DNA of 64,000 bases from Siphlonurus alternatus. Lineage: Eukaryota > Arthropoda > Insecta > Ephemeroptera > Siphlonuridae. A program made the translations under genes and the position numbers. The stretch covers positions 38,465,951 to 38,529,950 of the forward strand of contig OX463782.1 in assembly GCA_949825025.1 (NCBI GenBank), in the 5' to 3' direction. Of the stretch, positions 9,586 to 64,000 are shown in pieces. The notes beneath the pieces are model-generated. The model saw only the letters and a program-made list of their open reading frames with translations. It had not been told where the DNA came from and did not search any database. Position 1 is the first letter of the stretch, and each line of letters begins with the position of its first letter.

Positions 9586-10940
9586 GTAAGCTGTTTGAAC
9601 GTAGTTTGACGACTTTGTATGACCGTATTGTATTACAGGGACGTGTTTTCACTCCTGCAGCAGCCTGCGGCGTTCAAAGTGCTAATGGAACTGCTCGTGG
9701 AGCGGGCGAAGGCCATCCAGCCGCCCGTTGAAGTGGTGATTGGCTTGGACTCTCGCGGCTTCCTGTTTGCCCCCATGATCGCCCTTGAGCTGAAGGTGCC
9801 CTTCGTAGCCGTGCGCAAGAAGGGGAAGCTGCCCGGAGCTGTCAAGAAAGTCACCTACGACCTTGAGTACGGCCAGGTAGGACACACACGATCGAGTGAG
9901 TCCCCCAGGACACCCCTCTTTGTGGATGACCTTCATAGATTAATTAATGTAATGTTGACAAGTGACCTTCCCCAGGTTAATTAATGTTGATGAGTGACCT
10001 TCCCCAGGTTAATTAATGTTGACGTCCCCCAGGACACGTTGGAGATCCAGGAGTCTTCCCTGAGCCAGGGACAGAGGGTGCTCATCGTGGACGACCTCAT
10101 TGCCACCGGAGGTATGTCTCCTTTTTAACTGTATGCATACGGTACACATAGTCGTCTCTCATAATGAATATACACATAGTTCCAATGCCTTGCTCGGACT
10201 ATCTCTTTATTTTCAGAATGTTAGATTTTCTTTGGACGTAGAGAGAGAAGGAGCCAGTCATAGGTTTTAGTGCATTTTTGATAAATATAACACTGGCCGA
10301 ATTCTGGAAGGAATAGATGAACTTTGTTCCGTCTATTACAAATGCCTGCTTTTACTAGAACATCTCTGTTCAATGGTGGCTCATTCCTGAATATTGATCG
10401 AGCTACCATTTGCAGGTGCAATAATGAGTTATCTGCTCTACCTGTAATGGAGTATCGGCCTCAATTTTTTTATTGCAGAAATGGATAGAGGATAGAGGGT
10501 GCAAAGTTATACTACCCTGATTTTTCAAGATTTTTTACAGATCGACGGGAAGTATTTTTAAAAAATTATTGAAAGTCCTTTTTGTGACGTCACGCGGCAG
10601 CAAGTCCTATCCTTTTCTTAAGGACCGGCGCCTCGTGACGTCACAAAAAGAACTTTCGATAATTTTTTAAAAATATTTCCAGGTCTGTAAAAAATGTGAA
10701 AAAAATCAGGGTAGCATAACTTTGCACCCTCTATCCATTTCTACAATAAAAAAATCGAGGCCGATACTTCATTACACCTACCTGATAAGGAGGATCCTTG
10801 TAGGCTCCCTGAACGCCTCCTGCCAGCTGGTGTCTGCGCTGGGCTGCTCGGTGAGTCAGTGTCTCGTGGTGATGGAGCTGCGGCAACTCGCCGGCCGCGA
10901 CAAGGTCAACGCCCCTATCAGCGCCCTCCTGCAGTACTGA
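9497..10940 (+). CDS. Aprt: Adenine phosphoribosyltransferase
   Basis: Four exons, 9497-9585, 9639-9876, 10033-10111 and 10804-10940, join to 543 nt (180 codons plus TGA), the length of animal APRT. The enzyme makes AMP from adenine and PRPP in purine salvage in the cytosol. Visible signatures are the N-terminal YPDFPKPGVLFRD, the GLDSRGFLF segment, the K-K-G-K-L-PG loop that covers the active site, and the PRPP-binding loop VLIVDDLIATGG split between exons 3 and 4. The start ATG at 9497 follows an in-frame TAA six bases upstream. Intron 2 ends in a small tandem repeat (see 9938-10032); intron 3 holds MITE family A copy 1. No frameshift or missing key residue was seen. Identity is essentially certain. 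Confidence 0.95.
9639..9876 (+). CDS. Aprt: Aprt exon 2
   Basis: Acceptor ATTGTATTACAG, donor CAG before GTAGGA, ending in phase 0. It encodes the core with GLDSRGF and the flexible VRKKGKLPG loop. Confidence 0.94.
9938..10032 (+). repeat. 32-bp tandem repeat running into the Aprt exon 3 acceptor
   Basis: The unit TTGACAAGTGACCTTCCCCA plus GGTTAATTAATG occurs at 9955-9986 and 9987-10018, with a decayed copy before and a partial copy (TTGACGTCCCCCAG) that is the real 3' splice site. Each unit contains CCCCAG|GT. A related CCCCCAGGACAC word at 9903-9914 copies the acceptor plus the first exon 3 bases. Confidence 0.85.
10033..10111 (+). CDS. Aprt: Aprt exon 3 with the PRPP-binding loop
   Basis: Starts after GTCCCCCAG and ends ACCGGAG before GTATGT. 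It encodes VLIVDDLIATG, the hallmark of type I phosphoribosyltransferases. Confidence 0.94.
10450..10770. mobile_element. MITE family A copy 1 (in Aprt intron 3)
   Basis: An inverted-repeat element with ends GAGTATCGGCCTCAAT and ATCGAGGCCGATACTTC. Both arms carry GGATAGAGGGTGCAAAGTTA-type sequence and a TGACGTCAC word (10576-10590 and 10635-10648). Confidence 0.85.
10804..10940 (+). CDS. Aprt: Aprt exon 4
   Basis: Acceptor TCCTTGTAG. It completes the Gly codon of the PRPP loop and encodes the C-terminal part, ending LLQY then TGA. Confidence 0.93.
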
Positions 10941-10943
10941 CTT

Positions 10944-11220
10944 CAATTTTGTCCTACCTCAGTTCTCTAACCATTTTTAGATTTACCTCATGTTAATTCA
11001 ATTTTCAATTCAAAATTGACAAAATTCAATTCAATGAGTATTTCTGAAGCAAGTGGAGTATGCAAGAATCGAGTGCTTTGGAGGGCAATTTGTAGATGGC
11101 CGAGGTAATAATGCTACTGGCTTACCCCATAAAAGGATATGGTGTCATGTTATGTATGTATGTAATTCAATTTGGTCCTACCTCAGTTCTCTAACCATTT
11201 TTAGATTTACCTCATGTTAA
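10944..11220 (+). repeat. Direct duplication of the Aprt 3' flank
   Basis: The 50-bp block CCTACCTCAGTTCTCTAACC... to CTCATGTTAA occurs at about 10952-11001 and again at 11177-11220. A TTAA-type foldback (11221-11592) begins directly at the end of the second copy. Confidence 0.8.
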
Positions 11221-11592
11221 GGGGGGAAGGTAACACGCCCAATGTTAAAAAGATTCCCACACATGAAAATTATGAAACATATTATCTTAAAATGTTCTCC
11301 TCTACATCCAATATCAGTAGCTTAAATATCAGGTTTACAAATTAAATCTAGTTTTTGAGTTATGAATTTTTAAAGTTGACTACTTTAACGTGGAGAAACG
11401 GAACTTCCATGTTAAATTAGTTAATTTTAATAAAATTTAATAACTCAAATACTAGCAAATTTGTATATCTGATATTTTAAATTTTGATAGGGGGTGTAGA
11501 GGAGAACATTTTAAGATAATATGTTTAATAATTTTCATATGTGGGATTTTTTTTTTTTTTTAATATTGGGCATGTTACCTCTTTACCCTAGC
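11221..11592. mobile_element. TTAA-flanked foldback MITE, family D-like
   Basis: TTAA at 11217-11220 and 11593-11596. The left end is GGTAACACGCCCAATGTTAA and the right end is TTGGGCATGTTACC. The arms include the inverted words GAACATTTTAAGATAATATG and AAAATGTTCTCCTCTACA. Confidence 0.75.
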
Positions 11593-11705
11593 TTAAATAT
11601 TCCAAGTTTTTTTGTATCCTTTTAAGGGATCTTTAGCACTTAAATGCATTTTCCCTCCCGAGTGCCGCTGTCCAAGCTCTTAAAAATGTAGCCTTGTAAA
11701 AAGAG

Positions 11706-11736
<31 letters not shown>

Positions 11737-12479
11737 GTAAATGCATTCAACCTTGATATTTTTTATATCATCCAGGACAGGGAAATAAATGCATATTTTT
11801 TCTTAAAATGCCACTTCATTTGTCAGTTACCGCTGATACTTGTGTAATATATTCAGATATTTTGCTCAATGTATTTTGTTAAATCAAAGATTTCTCAATA
11901 TTTAAATAACTGACGTGCATCACCATCCAATTTTGAATAGTATACTTTCGTGAAAAGGAAATATAAGCAGAAAAGAGAGCAGGTTGGAGCTCCTTGGCAG
12001 GACATTATACTTGTGAAAATGAAGGCGGAGATCACATTACTTGGTTAGAGCACTAAGCTGAGAGTGGCTTGGGTCTTCTTTTCTGCTAATATTTCGTTTT
12101 CACTAATTTATTGTATTCAAAATCGTATGGTGATGCACGTCAGTTATTTACATAATTATTGAGCAACCTTTGATTTAATAATTACGCCTCCGCATGTAAA
12201 GAACTAACAAAATTCCTTCAATTTATTTTGTCAATGTATGAAGTTTTACATATTGCACCAGAACTGTTTTATTTTTTATAGATTTTCTGTGTAAAGATGC
12301 AATAAAGAGCAAAAAAAGCTAAAAAGTTAATGCATCTTAATTTGCCATAACATTAGAGCTAAGTAAGTGTTAAAATTAGTTTTTTTATGTCTTAAATATC
12401 CAGCCACAACTGACCATCAAGAAATGTTGGTTGGTCACCAATGGCGGAACTTGTTTTTCAACATCGTTCACAGTGCTCT
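11593..12479. other. Intergenic, contains one diffuse inverted repeat
   Basis: No gene was seen. A poly-A tract lies at 11707-11731. Segments around 11885-11960 (TAACTGACGTGCATCACCAT) and 12115-12165 (its inverse) form a foldback of roughly 300 bp enclosing a short GC-richer centre. Confidence 0.55.
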
Positions 12480-12742
12480 CTGGGGCTCCTAATACCCAGT
12501 CTGCACGCCAGACAGTTAAGTACCGTTTCTTAGCGGGGCACGTATGTTGTTTGCACAACATTCCGCGGTCTTAATCACCCCAGCGGAGTATAGACAGCCG
12601 TAAGCTGCCTTCCTCCTACCAACTCTTTCATCTAGTAGCCAGTCACATCCATTGCAAGTCGCGAAAAGTCTGCCGTATTCAAGATTTGAACCGGGGACCT
12701 CTCGGACGAGAGCCAAGTGTACTAACCACTACACCAAAGAGC
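12480..12742 (-). mobile_element. tRNA-derived SINE
   Basis: On the - strand the 5' end is tRNA-like: box A TGGTGTAGTGG (near 12735), anticodon arm CTTGG-CTCTCGT-CCGAG (anticodon CTC, Glu type) and box B GGTTCAAATCT (12682-12692). The T-stem and acceptor do not pair well, so this is a SINE head or tRNA pseudogene, not a working tRNA. The body runs on to about 12480. Confidence 0.7.
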
Positions 12743-13650
12743 AGTATGTAAATTTGGGGGTTGCTCCTACCCTATCCATTACTAAAACTTGAATGGATCC
12801 ATGCAGACTATATGATGACCACATTTATTAATTACTGTTTCCTTGCACTATGAAACATAAATTATGAGGACTGTATGATAAAATACATTGTCAAAGTGTT
12901 TTTAATATAATTGGAGACTTAAACAATTTTGTAATTATCTCCTAATGTTGCAAATTTTCCAACAAACATTCCATTTCGTTAGCCCCATTTCTTTTCCAGC
13001 AACAACTGCCACCTCTGACCAATTTAAGGGACCGTTGAAAATGAACTATTTTCTTCTGCTCGTTAATTGTTAGCGAACAAAGTATTGTCGGGATATTGTC
13101 TGTCCGGCGAAGCAAAAAACATGGGACAGTTGTTGATTTTCATGTTAACTTATGGAATAAAATTATTGAGTGTCTACTAGCGTCAACGATACTATTACGT
13201 TCTGTGCTCTGGTGGTGGAATCAGGCACTACATTGTCCCATGTTTAACATTGAGAAAGTCTTCATCGGAAAGTCCTGACAATTGTCATCTTGGCCAGTAA
13301 CAGCTGGTACAATTTATAAACCAACGTAATTCATAAACTTGAACGTTATTATACTACCTATTATGAGGAAAGGTGGATTTAAAGAGATTGGATTTATAGG
13401 AAAAAAATAACAAGCCTTACCACTTGAATTTTGAGGCACATTTAACACAAATATAGACACATTTTGAGACGTTCCGACCAACATTTAAAAGCATTTGGTC
13501 TTTTTCCATCACAGAATGCTCAAAAGACCTCTCATCTTTGCTCCCTTCTTGGATCACATTAGACTTGTTAAAGATGGTATTCATTTCTGCGATTGGAACC
13601 GGTCATATCATCAAATGTTGGTCACAACAGTAATTTTTTTTTTTGCTTGT
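12743..13650. other. Intergenic, contains a diffuse inverted repeat
   Basis: No gene was recognised. GAAGCAAAAAACATGGGACA (near 13109) and CATTGTCCCATGTTTAACAT (near 13229) are inverted and suggest an old foldback. The open frame 13096-13278 lies inside it. Confidence 0.5.
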
Positions 13651-13976
13651 GTGCATCTCCGTATTCTTGTCCCGTCAAGACAGAGTCTTATCGACAGGTG
13701 CTGTAGTTTGCACTGCGTCCATGGCCGACTTATTTTATCCATCCCGGCATTAGCCATTGTAGTCGAGGGGGAACCATGGAAAACCCCAAGTCAGGATGGT
13801 CGGTGTCAGAACACGTTCTAAACACCTCCCGAATGCATGTGGCAGTGGCTCGTCTCTAACCAGACAGCGAAGGTTCAGACCTCTCGATCTTTTCACCTAT
13901 AGCTCCCAGTAGGATTCGAACACACGACCTTCTGATTACCAGTCAGACGCGCTACCACTGCGCCACCATGCTCGGT
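13650..13976 (-). mobile_element. tRNA-derived SINE, second type
   Basis: The - strand head has box A TGGCGCAGTGG (13958-13968), anticodon arm TCTGA-CTGGTAA-TCAGA (anticodon GGT, Thr type) and a perfect box B GTTCGAATCC (13912-13921). The body contains GGTTTTCCATGGTTCCCCC-type sequence near 13780. A related body without a head is at 60185-60345. Confidence 0.7.
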
Positions 13977-14054
13977 AATAGATGTGTCATATGTGCCAAC
14001 CTGCTCATTTCATCAGGGTAAGGTGCTTGTGGTGTATTCCTATCTTTATTTTAA

Positions 14055-14315
14055 GGGTAACGCCCAATGTTAAAAATATTCCCACACATAAAAATTATGA
14101 ATGATATATCTTAAAATGCTCTTCTCTACATCTCTGCAGTATAGCTAAAATATCAAGTGTATAAATTTGATCCAGTTATTGAGTGTTATGAATTATGAAT
14201 TTGTACACATGAAACTTGAGCTACTGATATGGGATGTAAAGGAGAACATTTTAAGACATGTTTCATAATTTTCATGTGTGAGAATATTTTTAACATTGGA
14301 CATGTTACCTTACCC
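14055..14315. mobile_element. TTAA-flanked foldback MITE, family D-like
   Basis: TTAA at 14051-14054 and 14316-14319. The ends GGGTAACGCCCAATGTT and AACATTGGACATGTTACC are inverted, and the arms repeat the AAAATTATGAA and AGAACATTTTAAGA words of the family. Confidence 0.75.
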
Positions 14316-14659
14316 TTAATAAAATAATATGTTAAATATTTATCTTTTATACAGAGTATATAACGCTATAATAATTATAGTACACTTGTAAGTCTACCTT
14401 TAAAAATACTGACTATAAAATACAAGAAACAACGTTCATGAAACTGGACTGATTGTTGCTACAATAATGTGTCTGTCATTGCGGCCAGTTCCAATAAAGT
14501 GACAATGGAGTACCGACTTCATTTTATTATTTTTAATATTATTATTGTTATTCGGGTTTTTAACTCCCAACCTATATAGTTGGGGTGGTTAAGCGCCAGC
14601 ACCGGGCCCAATTGGGCCAAGATAAAGGCGCCCGCTGCATGGTCCTGTTGGGGATGTTA

Positions 14660-15011
14660 TTATTATAACTATTATTATTATTTTTTTTTAATAATATTAT
14701 TATTATTATTATTTTTATTATTGCATAAATGGATAGAGGGTGCAAAGTTATTCTACTCTGATTTTTTTTCAGATTTTTAAGAGCCCGGGAACTATTTTTA
14801 AAAAATTATTGAAAGTTATTTTTGTGACGTCACGAGACGCCGCTCCTTTAAGAAAAAGATAGGACTTGCCGCCGCGTGACGTCACAAAAAGGACTTTCAA
14901 TAATTTTTTAAAAATAGTTACTGGTCTCTAAAAAATCTGAAAAAAATCAGGGTAGCATAACTTTGCACTCTATCCATTTCTGCAATAAAAAAAATTGAGG
15001 TCGATACTCCA
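14660..15011. mobile_element. MITE family A copy 2, left end eroded by (ATT)n
   Basis: An ATT/TAT run (14660-14722) replaces the left tip. From ATTGCATAAATGGATAGAGG the element is complete to GAGGTCGATACTCCAT at 15011. TGACGTCACGAG lies at 14826 and CGTGACGTCAC at 14875. Confidence 0.8.
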
Positions 15012-15496
15012 TTAACACTTGTGGTAGCCTGCACATTTTGACGCAGAAATGTCCTCTATAAGAGCTGTAAGGGCTGCGTTGTCACAAATGATGTTGGGGT
15101 GAAGGAAACACATGGCACGGATACTTCAACAATTTATTTGAATTGCATAAATAAAAAGCTAAAAAATATTTTTAAATAAAAACAATATATATATATTATA
15201 TTATATTTAACTAGCATAATGTCTATATATAAATATTTTAGTTGATTTGGTATATATCACTTTTTTTAAATTTTTCGACATAAAACAATATATATTATAA
15301 TAATACAGTAGCATGAATCTATATTTTGATAATTAGCATGTAACAGCCTGAAGTTAAGTCAAAGCTAGCTCAGGGGTGACTAGGTGTTGCTAGCTATAAG
15401 GAACTTTTCAGCAGCCCGGCAAGAATTGCATCACATGCAAATTTTCATGTCATGTTATACCAACTAGCACACAAATGATTAATTTCTTTGGTGTAA

Positions 15497-15705
15497 AGGT
15501 GGATTCACATGGCGATTTTTATCATGCGGCGAGACGCGAAAAATGCGCATTTGCTGTAACATCCATTGGCAGCCATATTTGGCGATTAAAAGGAAAAGAG
15601 CACCGTAATTAACGCGATTTCCTACGAATTCGCCTCCGCATAGGATTTCACAGCTTTTACGTCAAAATCGCGTCACATCGCCGTTGTCGCCATCTGAATC
15701 TACCT

Positions 15706-15708
<3 letters not shown>
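15497..15708 (-). mobile_element. MITE family C copy 2, abutting the myosin stop codon
   Basis: Ends AAAGGTGGATTCACATGGCG (15497) and CCATCTGAATCTACCTTTA (to 15708). Its last three bases are the reverse complement of the myosin stop codon TAA, so the reading frame of the myosin gene ends at the insertion junction. Confidence 0.8.

Positions 15709-64000
<48,292 letters not shown>

Noticed and set aside
12668..12741. Functional tRNA-Glu gene
   Set aside because: The T-stem does not pair and the acceptor stem is broken; treated as a SINE head.
13912..13976. Functional tRNA-Thr gene
   Set aside because: Boxes A and B and the anticodon arm are good, but acceptor pairing is incomplete and a SINE body follows; treated as a SINE head.

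Overview
The window is eukaryotic nuclear DNA, most likely from an arthropod. Genes are split by GT-AG introns, exons are GC-rich in an AT-rich background, and the main gene is a class III (NinaC-type) myosin in which a protein kinase is fused to a myosin motor. Most of the remaining sequence is short foldback transposons, tRNA-derived SINEs and tandem repeats. The species cannot be named from the sequence.

Three host genes can be supported. (1) The 3' half of Rab23 on the + strand (2743-3978, three exons, C-terminal prenylation motif CNLL). (2) A complete adenine phosphoribosyltransferase gene on the + strand (9497-10940, four exons, 180 codons, the family's usual length). (3) A class III myosin on the - strand running from beyond the right edge (64000) to a stop codon at 15706. 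I placed 28 exons; their splice phases agree throughout and give 1,490 consecutive codons. Order: kinase (64000-47221), linker (44696-44532), motor head (43574-32803), IQ motifs and tail (32471-15706). The first kinase exons lie outside the window. These genes have unrelated housekeeping, signalling and photoreceptor/actin roles; nothing suggests they act together.

Layout: 1-2640 is a 2.2 kb DNA transposon relic sitting in an older foldback element; 2743-3978 Rab23; 3999-9490 nested transposons and AT-rich spacer; 9497-10940 Aprt; 10940-15700 intergenic MITEs and two SINEs; 15706-64000 the myosin gene. Its introns hold nearly all the other repeats, including a 5.1 kb near-perfect palindrome (22705-27790).

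The most striking pattern is that tandem repeats in both Aprt and the myosin gene sit exactly on exon-intron junctions. In six of them the repeat unit contains CAG|GT, so every unit carries a copy of the splice site and often of the exon edge. This fits intron growth by tandem duplication of AGGT-containing exon edges, repeated several times in one gene.

Transposon classes were assigned from terminal repeats and target-site duplications visible in the sequence. No database comparison was possible.
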